Made by a program: the position numbers and the translations under genes
Notes under the pieces: model-generated
Database searches by the model: none
What the model was told of the DNA's origin: nothing
What the model saw: only the letters and a program-made list of their open reading frames with translations
Part shown: piece after piece, positions 16,469-24,105 of the stretch
How positions within the stretch are numbered: position 1 is the first letter of the stretch
Layout of the letters: each line of letters begins with the position of its first letter
Origin: Chloroflexota bacterium
GTDB taxonomy: Bacteria > Chloroflexota > Anaerolineae > Anaerolineales > UBA4823
NCBI GenBank assembly: GCA_030669775.1
Contig: DAOVCZ010000001.1
Coordinates: 1-37,606 of the forward strand
Length of the DNA stretch: 37,606 nucleotides
Direction: 5' to 3'

Positions 16469-17610
16469 TCGTCTTGGCCGATAATACTATAAGCAAGTTG
16501 ATTGATCTGCTGGGCAGTCAATCCTTCTGGTTTTAAGATAATAAATGGTGTGTGGTGGATTGAGGCTTCATTAACCAGCTCACGATTGGGTGAAAATGCG
16601 CTGGCTATTTTCAAGTTAAGCTGCTCTTCGACCTCACCAAAGGAAAGCTGTAGGCGTGAGTGGATGCGGTTGAAGACGACCAACTTAATCTGATCCTGGT
16701 TTATCCCCAGTGTAGATAATTCCGCGATCAATTCTTTTGATTGGGCAACGGATTGGGGAGCTGGTTCAACGATGATCACTACCTCACTGCAGTGGGGAAG
16801 TACTTTACGGTTGAGGGTGGTCATCCCGGGACCCAAATCTAATACTGTGTACTCTGCAAATTGTGGAAGAAATCGGGCGATGATCTCAAAATTATCGATT
16901 CTCGAGGTGTATTTTGCATCTTGGAGCTGGGGAGAACTGAGCAACAGGCGAACTCCGGAGTTATGCTCAATTATGGTATCTTCGATCAGCTGGGGAGTGA
17001 GGTCTTCTGGTGGGAGTGTTAACAGGCGGTTGAAACTTGCGGATTGATCGTAGCCGAGCTCCAGCGCAAGACTTCCCTGACCCGGTCGGAAATCCGATAT
17101 GATCACGGGTTTTTCAGTCTGTTTGAAAAGAGCGATGCCGAGATTAACTGCGGCAGTGGACACGCCCATGCCTCCTTTGGCGGCCATGATAGCCAGCACC
17201 CCTTTAGATTTTTGATCAGGGAGTGGTTGATCGCTCTCTTCTGAAGGCGATAACATTCTATTAACTTGAGAAAGCAATTCACGGGTTGAAATGGGCTTTG
17301 TCAAATATGCATCAGCCCCCAGCTCTAACCCCAGCATCTTATCGTCCATCCCGGTTTTCGCGGTAAAAATTAATATGGGAATACCGCGGGTCGTCCTCTC
17401 CTGGCGCAGCTGGCTGGTAACTGCATACCCATCTAATTCCGGCATCATTATGTCGAGGATGATCAAATCCGGAGCTTCGGTACGTGCTAGCGAGATGGCG
17501 CGCTGCCCATTGTTTGCCGCGATGATATCGAATCCTTCACTTTCCAGCATCATACCAACCAGCCGGAGGGTATCAATATCATCATCAACGATCAATATTC
17601 TTCCTGGCAT
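16465..17610 (-). CDS. Response regulator receiver fused to CpaE/MinD-like ATPase
   Basis: The protein has 381 residues from MPGRILIVDDD at 17610, which has a GGGGAG ribosome-binding sequence. The frame reaches 17670, but that codon lies inside the -35 box of the promoter. The receiver domain (about 1-118) has the acidic pair in VDDDID, phospho-acceptor Asp53 in ILDIMMPELDG and Lys105 in LTKP. The second domain is a SIMIBI ATPase with the deviant Walker A KGGMGVST (145-152) and the VLDLGPG Walker B region, as in CpaE proteins that localise pilus or secretion machinery. No pilus genes adjoin. It heads an operon with the sirtuin and histidine kinase. Confidence 0.92.
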   Translation of the reverse strand: MPGRILIVDDDIDTLRLVGMMLESEGFDIIAANNGQRAISLARTEAPDLIILDIMMPELDGYAVTSQLRQERTTRGIPILIFTAKTGMDDKMLGLELGADAYLTKPISTRELLSQVNRMLSPSEESDQPLPDQKSKGVLAIMAAKGGMGVSTAAVNLGIALFKQTEKPVIISDFRPGQGSLALELGYDQSASFNRLLTLPPEDLTPQLIEDTIIEHNSGVRLLLSSPQLQDAKYTSRIDNFEIIARFLPQFAEYTVLDLGPGMTTLNRKVLPHCSEVVIIVEPAPQSVAQSKELIAELSTLGINQDQIKLVVFNRIHSRLQLSFGEVEEQLNLKIASAFSPNRELVNEASIHHTPFIILKPEGLTAQQINQLAYSIIGQDE

Positions 17611-17641
17611 ACCTGCTCCCCGTGGGTGCTTATTGATTTTC

Positions 17642-17670
17642 AGTCTAGCATAAACACTAAATCCAGACAA
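17642..17670 (-). promoter_or_regulatory. Promoter of the receiver-CpaE/sirtuin/kinase operon
   Basis: On the minus strand TTGTCT (17665-17670), 17 bases, then TAGACT (17642-17647) preceded by TGC (an extended -10). Transcription would start near 17635, leaving a leader of about 25 bases that holds the GGGGAG site before the ATG at 17610. Confidence 0.65.
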
Positions 17671-17737
17671 GTATCAGTTAAGTTAGGTTGCAAAGCTTTG
17701 ATATTGGTGAAAACCAAAGTTAATAAGCTGTTTGGGC

Positions 17738-17743
17738 TATAAT
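17738..17743 (+). promoter_or_regulatory. -10 box of tilS (near-leaderless)
   Basis: TATAAT ends nine bases before the ATG at 17753, so the transcript would begin about three bases before the start codon. A TTG at 17732 that also opens this frame lies upstream of the -10 box and could not be transcribed from it. This favours ATG 17753 as the tilS start. Confidence 0.5.
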
Positions 17744-17752
17744 TTACAAACG

Positions 17753-19183
17753 ATGCTGGAAAACCTTAAGCAAATCCTGCAAGATGAATGCCAACTCGAT
17801 TTAAATCGACCAGTTGTGGTGGGTGTATCTGGCGGCCCAGATAGCTTGTGTGCACTGGATGTACTCGATCGCAGTGGTTATTCGGTGATCGTTGCACATT
17901 TCAACCATAAATTACGCTCCGCGGCTGATGCTGACGCTGTGACCATTCAACATCTAGCAAATCAGCGGGATCTGCGATTTATGCTTGGAGAGGGGGAAGT
18001 AAGTGGGCGAGCGGAGCGGGAGAGCGAATCGATCGAAGAAGCAGCTCGCAATGAACGCTATCTTTTCTTATTCAACTGTGCTGAAGAGGTTGGCGCTCAA
18101 GCGGTTGTGGTCGGGCATTCCGCAGACGATCAGGTGGAAACCGTTTTGATGCACCTGATCAGAGGCACGGGAATGAGCGGGTTGAGCGGAATGAGAACCA
18201 GAGCCCTACCAAATGCCTGGAGCGATCATATTCCACTAGTTAGGCCCTTGTTAGGAGTCTGGAGAACACAGATTTTAGCATATTGCAGGGAATGTGGATT
18301 CGATCCATTAATCGACCTCTCAAACCAGGACATGACCTATTTCCGCAATCGCTTGCGGCATGAACTGATCCCTTATCTGGAAAACTACAATCCAGCTATC
18401 CGCAAGCTAATTTGGCGTACTGCCGAGGTAATGCGAGGTGAGATGGTTCTGGTCGATCAAATGGTAGATGTCGCCTGGCATGATTGCCTGTTGATGCTGG
18501 GGGAAGGTTATATTGCTATTGATTCACTGTGCTGCAGACGGCAGCCCTTAAGTGTGCAGCGCCACATAATTCGCCGGGCGATTGCGAGTCTAAGACCAGG
18601 CTTGCGCGATATCGGTTTTGATGCCGTAGAGAGGGCGCTAAAATATATGTTTTCTTCGAAATCATACGCGGAGGTTGATTTAATCTCAGGTTTGAAGTTG
18701 TTATCGGAACCAGGAAGAACATGGATTGCGGAATGGGAAGCAGAGCTCCCTACCAGTGAATGGCCACAGGTGGATGAAGATGAGACCACGCTGGAGATTG
18801 GCGGGAAAGTAAAATTGCAGGGTGGTTGGCAGCTGTCCGCGGAAAAAGTGTCAAAAACCATTCTGGTGGAGCAAAAATCTTGGGAGAATCTGGATGCCAG
18901 CGAGGTTTGGGTAGATATTAATCATATCCAATTGCCTTTGTTGGTTCGTTCCCGGAGGGAAGGCGACCGGCTGCAACCTTTTGGCATGGATGGGCATTCA
19001 TTAAAACTCTCAGATTTTATGATTAATGAAAAACTGCCCAGGCGAGCCCGGAAAAAGTGGCCTTTAGTTTGTTGTGGACAGCAGATCGTCTGGGTTCCGG
19101 GATACCGTTTGACACACCCATTCCGGGTTACAGAAACGACAGCTGGGGTGGTAAGCTTGAAATTAAATCGTTTCGAACTGTGA
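17753..19183 (+). CDS. tilS: tRNA(Ile)-lysidine synthase TilS
   Basis: The protein has 476 residues from ATG 17753. The PP-loop ATP-binding motif SGGPDS (26-31) is followed by VIVAHFNHKLR and GHSADDQVETVLMHLIRGTGMSGLSGM, the N-type ATPase signature of TilS. The RNRLRHELIPYL segment is the family tRNA-binding element. The C-terminal TilS_C domain (RSRREGDRLQPFGM, then FMINEKLPRRARKKWPLV) is present, so this is the long form. It converts cytidine 34 of tRNA-Ile(CAU) to lysidine, making it AUA-specific, and is essential in most bacteria. The MoaD-like gene follows after 11 bases. Confidence 0.96.
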   Translation: MLENLKQILQDECQLDLNRPVVVGVSGGPDSLCALDVLDRSGYSVIVAHFNHKLRSAADADAVTIQHLANQRDLRFMLGEGEVSGRAERESESIEEAARNERYLFLFNCAEEVGAQAVVVGHSADDQVETVLMHLIRGTGMSGLSGMRTRALPNAWSDHIPLVRPLLGVWRTQILAYCRECGFDPLIDLSNQDMTYFRNRLRHELIPYLENYNPAIRKLIWRTAEVMRGEMVLVDQMVDVAWHDCLLMLGEGYIAIDSLCCRRQPLSVQRHIIRRAIASLRPGLRDIGFDAVERALKYMFSSKSYAEVDLISGLKLLSEPGRTWIAEWEAELPTSEWPQVDEDETTLEIGGKVKLQGGWQLSAEKVSKTILVEQKSWENLDASEVWVDINHIQLPLLVRSRREGDRLQPFGMDGHSLKLSDFMINEKLPRRARKKWPLVCCGQQIVWVPGYRLTHPFRVTETTAGVVSLKLNRFEL

Positions 19184-19194
19184 TCGGAGAAAAA

Positions 19195-19476
19195 ATGAAG
19201 GTTAATTTCTTTGCTGGTCTGCGCCGGATTGTGGGTCAAAAAACAGTGGAAATCCCAATTTCAGAAGGTGCGACAGCGGACCAATTGGTAGAAGATGAGA
19301 TTGTGCGTTGATATCCAGCACTCGAACGAGAATTATTAGACGAACACGGAAACCTGTATGGGCACGTGCATGTTGTGATCAACGGTAGAGACATTCGATA
19401 TTTGGAAGGGGGGATGGAAAGAGTGATATCTTCCGCTGACAAGGTGAGCTTATTTCCTGCTATTGGGGGAGGTTGA
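19195..19476 (+). pseudogene. MoaD/ThiS-family sulfur carrier, interrupted by in-frame TGA at codon 39
   Basis: A GGAG ribosome-binding site lies six bases before ATG 19195. Thirty-eight codons (MKVNFFAGLRRIVGQKTVEI and on) end at TGA 19309-19311. The same frame continues without another stop for 54 codons: YPALERELLDEHGNLYGHVHV, then NGRDIRYL, to VSLFPAIGGG and TGA. The continued part is a perfect MoaD C-terminal half with the terminal Gly-Gly that is adenylated and thiocarboxylated. Close relatives typically have Arg before YPAL, so a CGA to TGA change would explain it. The protein would supply sulfur for the molybdo- or tungstopterin cofactor, which fits the AOR gene facing it. The cause may be a recent nonsense mutation, readthrough or a sequencing error. 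Confidence 0.85.
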
Positions 19477-19529
19477 AATCTGCCAGAGTGGGGATAACCG
19501 ATTAATCGTGTATATTGGGAAGAAAATTA

Positions 19530-19559
19530 AGGTGGACTGCTCACTCCAGCAGTCCACCT
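19530..19559 (-). terminator. Bidirectional hairpin terminator between the MoaD-like gene and AOR
   Basis: A perfect 11-bp stem (AGGTGGACTGC at 19530-19540 pairing with 19549-19559) encloses an 8-base loop. On the minus strand it is followed by TTAATTTTCTT, a serviceable U-rich tract ending AOR transcription. On the plus strand the following TATTAGTTTAG is a weaker tract for tilS-moaD. It lies between two convergent genes. Confidence 0.85.
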
Positions 19560-19610
19560 ATTAGTTTAGTAATCAGGGTAGGGATTGTGAGGGACCTGGT
19601 AATAAACTAG

Positions 19611-21437
19611 CTAGATAATCTCCAGCTCCTTTAATTTACTCTCGGGAACAACACCATCCTCCCAGCCACGCGCTTGGTAATATTCCTCGAGCATCAGGTC
19701 AAGTTCACAAACCTGTCCCTCTGAGCCAGGGCTAGTAGAGGGTTCATTGAGAAATCGCTCGGGCAAATAATCTGAGCCTTCCCGGAATCCAGCCAGGTTG
19801 TTGTAGTAGCGCTCTAGAGTAAAAACGCGTTCACCAACTTTGAGCAGGTAATCCGCATCAGCTGGAACACCGGTGATGGCGGCGAACTGGTCCGCAAATG
19901 TGTCCATCGATTCAGCGAAGGTCGCGAATTTACACACATCGAGGCAATCGGTTACTGTATGGACATTCTGGAAAATGATGGTGAGTTCGCCTTTCCCCTT
20001 CCATTCCAATGGATCGGTGATCTCGGCTGGACCAAGAACGTTACCAATAACCTCAGCTGCGGGGGTGTAGGCTCGCACATGGCACGCGCCACGGTTGCTG
20101 GTGGCATATCCAAGCCCCATGCCCTTAATACCGCGAGGATCATAAGCAGGGATAGCCATACCTTTGACGGTCATGGCGATCTCCGGGTGTCCAAAGTGTT
20201 TGGCAGTTCTTTCAGCGCCATCAGCGAGGATATCTCCGATTCCTTCGCGACCGGCGATTTTGGGAATCAGGGTCACCATTTCCTGGTGATCACCCCAATT
20301 GAGATTTTCACCACCATTGGTGTACCCTTTTTCAAAGGCTTCCATGTAGACACTCAGGACATTTCCCATTTCGATTGTGTCAAATCCATAATCGTTGCAT
20401 AGAGCGATTAACTTGGCTACACTAGCCGCATCGTTGTTGTCGCAGTTGGCCCCAAACGCCCAGGCAGATTCGTACTCAAAGCTTTCCATGCGTGTGCCTT
20501 TGTAAGGCCCTTCGGTGATTTCAACCTCTTTCTTGCAGGCTACAGGGCAGGCATGGCAGGTCGGATTATTGACCAGGATGGTTTCTACTATGGTCTCTCC
20601 ACTGATATCTTCATGAGGTTCGAAGTAGGTGAGCTGGGAATTCTTAGTGGGCAACGCGCCAATCTCATTGACCATATTCATTAATACATTGGTTCCATAG
20701 ACCGACAGCCCACCCTTGCGCGGTGAGGTAACAATGCGTTCATCCTTTATCTGTGCCAGGCATTTGCTTTGCACCTCTTTCCAAAGTTCAAGATTGACAG
20801 CCTTGGGTATTTTCTTCTCAGCTTTGATCACTATGGCTTTAAGCTGCTTACTCCCGCCTACACATCCAGTTCCACCTCGTCCACTGGCTCGATCATCCTC
20901 GTTGATCCAGCAAGCGAATAGTGACAAGTTCTCTCCAGCCTGACCGATGGTGATGACACTCAAATCTTTCTCACCATACATCTCCTGGAAATATTTTACT
21001 GTGTCACGAATATTCTTTCCCCACACCGCTGAGGCGTCATGGAGTTCAACTCCCTGAACATTAACAAGTGCATAAACCGGTTTTTCGGCTTTACCCGAGA
21101 AGATTAAACCATCGAAACCAGCCCAGCGAAGACGGGCAGCGGACCAGCCACCATGATGGCTATCTGTGATTGTGTTGGTGAGGGGGGATTTAGTCACTAC
21201 CGCCATCCGACCGCTCATGTTCACCTCGGTTCCGGTTAACGGTCCATTCATGAAGCACAGTATGTTTTCTGCTGAAAGAGGGTCGACAAGCGGACCGTTT
21301 TCGTACAGGTAACGCACGCCAAGCCCGCGCCCCCCAATATATTTTTGTGCCCATTCTTCCTGAATAGGTTTGTAAGAAATTTCTCCACCTGACAAATCAA
21401 TATGGGCAATCTTATTCGCATAACCTCCACGTATCAT
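19611..21437 (-). CDS. Aldehyde:ferredoxin oxidoreductase family tungsten/molybdenum enzyme (AOR)
   Basis: The protein has 608 residues, the family size. The N-terminal domain has IDLSGGEI and KYIGGRGLG, then NMSGRMAVVTKSPLT and DSHHGGWSAARLRWAGFDG for the bis-pterin cofactor. The 4Fe-4S cluster cysteines are C294, C297 and C301 (CHACPVAC) with a fourth in DCLDVCKF near residue 500, matching the spacing in characterised AOR. YDPRGIKGMGLGYATSNRGACH is the second pterin-binding block. It oxidises aldehydes to acids with ferredoxin, or the reverse; the substrate is not deducible. A GGGAGG ribosome-binding site lies five bases before ATG. It has its own promoter and terminator, so it is monocistronic. 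The MoaD-like carrier gene converges on it. Confidence 0.95.
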   Translation of the reverse strand: MIRGGYANKIAHIDLSGGEISYKPIQEEWAQKYIGGRGLGVRYLYENGPLVDPLSAENILCFMNGPLTGTEVNMSGRMAVVTKSPLTNTITDSHHGGWSAARLRWAGFDGLIFSGKAEKPVYALVNVQGVELHDASAVWGKNIRDTVKYFQEMYGEKDLSVITIGQAGENLSLFACWINEDDRASGRGGTGCVGGSKQLKAIVIKAEKKIPKAVNLELWKEVQSKCLAQIKDERIVTSPRKGGLSVYGTNVLMNMVNEIGALPTKNSQLTYFEPHEDISGETIVETILVNNPTCHACPVACKKEVEITEGPYKGTRMESFEYESAWAFGANCDNNDAASVAKLIALCNDYGFDTIEMGNVLSVYMEAFEKGYTNGGENLNWGDHQEMVTLIPKIAGREGIGDILADGAERTAKHFGHPEIAMTVKGMAIPAYDPRGIKGMGLGYATSNRGACHVRAYTPAAEVIGNVLGPAEITDPLEWKGKGELTIIFQNVHTVTDCLDVCKFATFAESMDTFADQFAAITGVPADADYLLKVGERVFTLERYYNNLAGFREGSDYLPERFLNEPSTSPGSEGQVCELDLMLEEYYQARGWEDGVVPESKLKELEII

Positions 21438-21520
21438 CTGAGCCTCCCTTCTGCTTAAAAGAATTGGTCTCCCCCGGATTGAATATTTCTCATCGGATGA
21501 AAGCCTTTTTCACCAATTCC

Positions 21521-21549
21521 AATATAGCAAAAATTTTATTTAATTTCAA
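21521..21549 (-). promoter_or_regulatory. Promoter of the AOR gene
   Basis: On the minus strand TTGAAA (21544-21549), 17 bases, then TATATT (21521-21526). Transcription would begin near 21514, giving a leader of about 75 bases. The 312-base AT-rich gap 21438-21749 holds this promoter, the divergent phoU-like promoter and nothing else I can recognise. Confidence 0.65.
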
Positions 21550-21606
21550 GTGACAAAAATCCTCATTTTAGATTAAAGATTGATTACTTGTGTTTTATGA
21601 AAATTT

Positions 21607-21636
21607 TTGTGTGATCAATTACAATTTTGTTATAAT
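21607..21636 (+). promoter_or_regulatory. Promoter of the DUF47/PhoU-like gene
   Basis: TTGTGT (21607-21612), 18 bases, then a perfect TATAAT (21631-21636) preceded by TGT, an extended -10. The leader to the start codon at 21750 would be about 107 bases. I saw no riboswitch fold in it. Confidence 0.55.
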
Positions 21637-21749
21637 GCGGAAGAGTTGACCCATGATGTGAATGAGTGTATAAACAATTTTGTTGAATGATTAACTGCAG
21701 CTTGAGATGAAGTAAAATTAATTGATGATCCTAAGAAAGAGGGCAGCTG

Positions 21750-22373
21750 ATGAGATTATTTTCACGTCGTAAGAAAGACAACCGTTTCTTGGAGCTATTG
21801 ATCCAGCAGGCTGAGTTCACGGTTGAGGGATTGGAAGCACTGAAGCTGTACATGAAGCAACCGGATAGCGCCATAGCTGAGAAGATATCTAGGATTGAAT
21901 CGGAAGAAGATGAGGTGCGGCGGATATTAATCGATGAACTCAACCGTACATTTGTTACGCCATTTGACCGGGAGGATATTTTTGCCCTCTCCTTGACGAT
22001 TGACGATATCCTCGATTACGCAGAAGAAACGATCGACCGCATGGTCACCCTGAATGTAGAACCCAATCAATTTATTGAGCGAATGGTCTCTCTCTTAACT
22101 GATGCTGCCGTAGAGATATTGCGCGGCGTATCGGAATTAGTTGAACACCCCAATGTGGCCAATGATCACGCCGTACGGTCAAAAGCCCTTGAGAACCGGG
22201 TAGAACAGGTATACCGGGAAGCCCTGGCAGATTTATTTCGCGATCCAGAGGATTTAAATGGCGTGATGGAAATTCTGAAACTGCGTGAGATTTACCGCCA
22301 TCTCTCCAATGCAGCTGACCGGGGGGATCAAGCTGCCAATGTCATTGGGGATATTGTCGTCAAGTGGTTGTAA
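21750..22373 (+). CDS. DUF47/PhoU-like phosphate transport accessory protein
   Basis: The protein has 207 residues, all predicted helical, with the family opening FSRRKKDNRFLELLIQQAEF. Acidic clusters typical of PhoU metal sites are present (ESEEDEVRRILIDELN, then FDREDIFALSLTIDDILDYAEETID and the second repeat ending LREIYRHLSNAADRGDQAANVI). DUF47 proteins normally sit beside a Pit-type phosphate transporter and modulate it. No pit gene is adjacent here. A GAGGG ribosome-binding sequence precedes the ATG. It ends six bases from the convergent recombinase-like gene. Confidence 0.9.
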   Translation: MRLFSRRKKDNRFLELLIQQAEFTVEGLEALKLYMKQPDSAIAEKISRIESEEDEVRRILIDELNRTFVTPFDREDIFALSLTIDDILDYAEETIDRMVTLNVEPNQFIERMVSLLTDAAVEILRGVSELVEHPNVANDHAVRSKALENRVEQVYREALADLFRDPEDLNGVMEILKLREIYRHLSNAADRGDQAANVIGDIVVKWL

Positions 22374-22379
22374 ATCAGG

Positions 22380-23294
22380 TTAATCGACGATTGGCGCAGA
22401 AAGCTTCCTGAGTTTCATACGCACTTCCCGCCACTGGATTTTCGATATTCCCAGCTTCTGACGGATTTTGTCCGGTTCCATCCCAGATTGCCAATCACTA
22501 AGAGCGCATGTCCAGCGGCACATCTCAAATGAGATGTGCTTTTCGAGCCCAGCCTGCACGCTGATATCCTCTAAGAGGTATTCCAATCGGCGGGGGGACC
22601 AGGGGAAGAGCTTATCGGTCAGGTTGTATTGCGCCTCGTATTCGGGATAAATCGCCAGCCAGCTTTCAGGGAGGGGGATCTTGCGTTCTTTAAAGCGGTA
22701 TTGGGGGTTGGCGTAGCGCACGAAGACCAGCGCACCATCCGGCGCTTCTAAATCGATGTGATTGAGCCGCAGGGCGAGGATTTCACTTTTCTTCAAGCCG
22801 GTATTGAGCAACATGTCAAACAACGCCAGATAGCGGGAATCATGAGGCGCTTCGCGCCATAAATCCTCCGCTACCCGCAGCGCTTCGCGGACTTCATCCG
22901 GATTTAGAACTGTTGGCAGGGGGCTGATCACCGATTTTTGCACGACTTCTTCCGCGGGATCGACCAGAAGCACGCCATATTCATGCAGCCAGCGAAAAAA
23001 AGCCTTAATGGAGGTGATTCGCCGGGAAAGCGTCTTCGGGCTGCAGGGAACGCCGCGACCTTTCTGCATCCAGTTTAGGAAGTTATTCAAATCTGTGGTG
23101 GTGATGCTGCCCAGGGTTCGGTCCGGGGGCAGGTAGGAAGCGAGCAGGTTGAGATCGCCAACAAAAGCTTTGATCGTGTTCGGGGAACTACCCTGGTCTT
23201 CAAGATAGAAGCGCCAGGCGTTGATGGCCGGGATCAATGTGGTATGAGTTGAAATATGAGCGCTGGGTAGATCGCTGACTTCTTGGGGGGACAT
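22380..23294 (-). CDS. Tyrosine-recombinase-fold protein lacking catalytic residues
   Basis: The protein has 304 residues. The N-terminal SAM-like core-binding domain (about 20-107: WRFYLEDQGSSPNTIKAFVGDL, then SRRITSIKAFFRWLHEYG) and the C-terminal catalytic-fold domain (about 130-300) align by eye with XerC/XerD. The active site is altered. The first arginine (TGLR) is Lys168; the HxxR histidine is Glu257, though Arg260 of that motif remains; the GHS histidine is Ile283; and the tyrosine nucleophile position is Arg292. The FKERKIPL beta-hairpin lysines remain. It should bind DNA but not cut it. The frame is intact, with a GAGG ribosome-binding site and a strong promoter, so it is not an obvious pseudogene. 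Function unknown. Confidence 0.85.
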   Translation of the reverse strand: MSPQEVSDLPSAHISTHTTLIPAINAWRFYLEDQGSSPNTIKAFVGDLNLLASYLPPDRTLGSITTTDLNNFLNWMQKGRGVPCSPKTLSRRITSIKAFFRWLHEYGVLLVDPAEEVVQKSVISPLPTVLNPDEVREALRVAEDLWREAPHDSRYLALFDMLLNTGLKKSEILALRLNHIDLEAPDGALVFVRYANPQYRFKERKIPLPESWLAIYPEYEAQYNLTDKLFPWSPRRLEYLLEDISVQAGLEKHISFEMCRWTCALSDWQSGMEPDKIRQKLGISKIQWREVRMKLRKLSAPIVD

Positions 23295-23347
23295 GTAAGC
23301 CTCAAATTCATTGCGGATAGGTTATTCGTATAGCCGTAATTAGAGGT

Positions 23348-23376
23348 AGTTTAGTCGATAAAGGTATGGCTGTCAA
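23348..23376 (-). promoter_or_regulatory. Consensus promoter of the recombinase-like gene
   Basis: On the minus strand a perfect TTGACA (23371-23376), 17 bases, then TAAACT (23348-23353). The transcription start would be near 23341, with about 47 bases of leader. The 244-base gap between this gene and the HD gene (23295-23538) otherwise shows nothing convincing. Confidence 0.72.
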
Positions 23377-23538
23377 TAACGCTCACTTCTGAAAGTTTTT
23401 GAATGAATGATATTGGAGAATTGAGAGGTGCTGCTCAGCTATTGGGACCTAAATGGAATGGTGTAATTCTAGTCTAAATCTATTAATCTGAAAGGGCCAA
23501 TATAAAAGGGCGTTTAACTCAATAGCACCTGATCTGGA

Positions 23539-24105
23539 TCAAGAATTTATGCGATTAAAACCGAGCTCGGGTCCTATACGCCGCATGGCCAGAATGACAT
23601 TGCTGACATGATCCCATAAATCTACCTCGAACTCCTCTGCCGCGCGGGCGATCTCCTCTCGGTTGGCGCCAGACGCAAAATTGCGATCCTTCCACTTCTT
23701 TTTCACCGATTTGACTTTCAGATCATCCAATGAACGGGAGGGTCGCACCAGGGCTACAGCGGTGATCAATCCGGTGATCTCATCACAGGCATAGAGCGCT
23801 TTCTGCATCAGAGTCTGGCGAGGGACGCCAGTGTGGTCTGCATGGCTGAGTATAGCTTGAACAATTTCCTCCGGGACACCATTTTCCCTTAAAATCGGAG
23901 CTCCAGCCTGGGGATGCTTGTCAAGTGACGGATGAATCTCCCAATCGAAATCATGCAGCAGTCCGGTGTTTCCCCACAGCTCCTGATCCTGATCGTATTT
24001 CTCGGCATAAAGACGCATGGCGGCTTCAACAGCTAACATGTGGCGGAGAAGATTCTCATTGGAGACATATTGTTCTATGATCGCCAGGGCGTCAGTGCGG
24101 TTCAT
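23539..24105 (-). CDS. HD-domain phosphohydrolase-like protein
   Basis: The protein has 188 residues from MNRTDALAI at 24105; an AGGAGG ribosome-binding site four bases upstream fixes this start, and the longer frame to 24177 lies inside the SanA-like gene. HD-domain metal ligands can be seen: a histidine in NLLRHMLAVE (about 21), the HD pair in GLLHDFDWEIH (about 51-52), histidines in KHPQAG and ILSHADH, and an aspartate in YACDEITG. The family hydrolyses phosphates in nucleotides or related molecules; this subgroup is uncharacterised. Its ATG overlaps the TGA of the upstream gene, so translation is coupled. Confidence 0.85.
   Translation of the reverse strand: MNRTDALAIIEQYVSNENLLRHMLAVEAAMRLYAEKYDQDQELWGNTGLLHDFDWEIHPSLDKHPQAGAPILRENGVPEEIVQAILSHADHTGVPRQTLMQKALYACDEITGLITAVALVRPSRSLDDLKVKSVKKKWKDRNFASGANREEIARAAEEFEVDLWDHVSNVILAMRRIGPELGFNRINS

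Noticed and set aside
17611..17670. Twenty-residue N-terminal extension of the receiver-CpaE protein
   Set aside because: The extension would start inside the -35 box of the promoter; the ATG at 17610 has a good ribosome-binding site.
19309..19350. Selenocysteine recoding of the TGA in the MoaD-like gene
   Set aside because: The bases after the TGA form only a tiny CTC/GAG stem, not a bacterial SECIS-like hairpin, and this position is not a redox site in the family.
23403..23477. Short open frame of 24 codons (MNDIGELRGAAQLLG) between the recombinase-like and HD genes
   Set aside because: The composition looks protein-like, but there is no ribosome-binding site and no recognisable family, so it is not supported as a gene.
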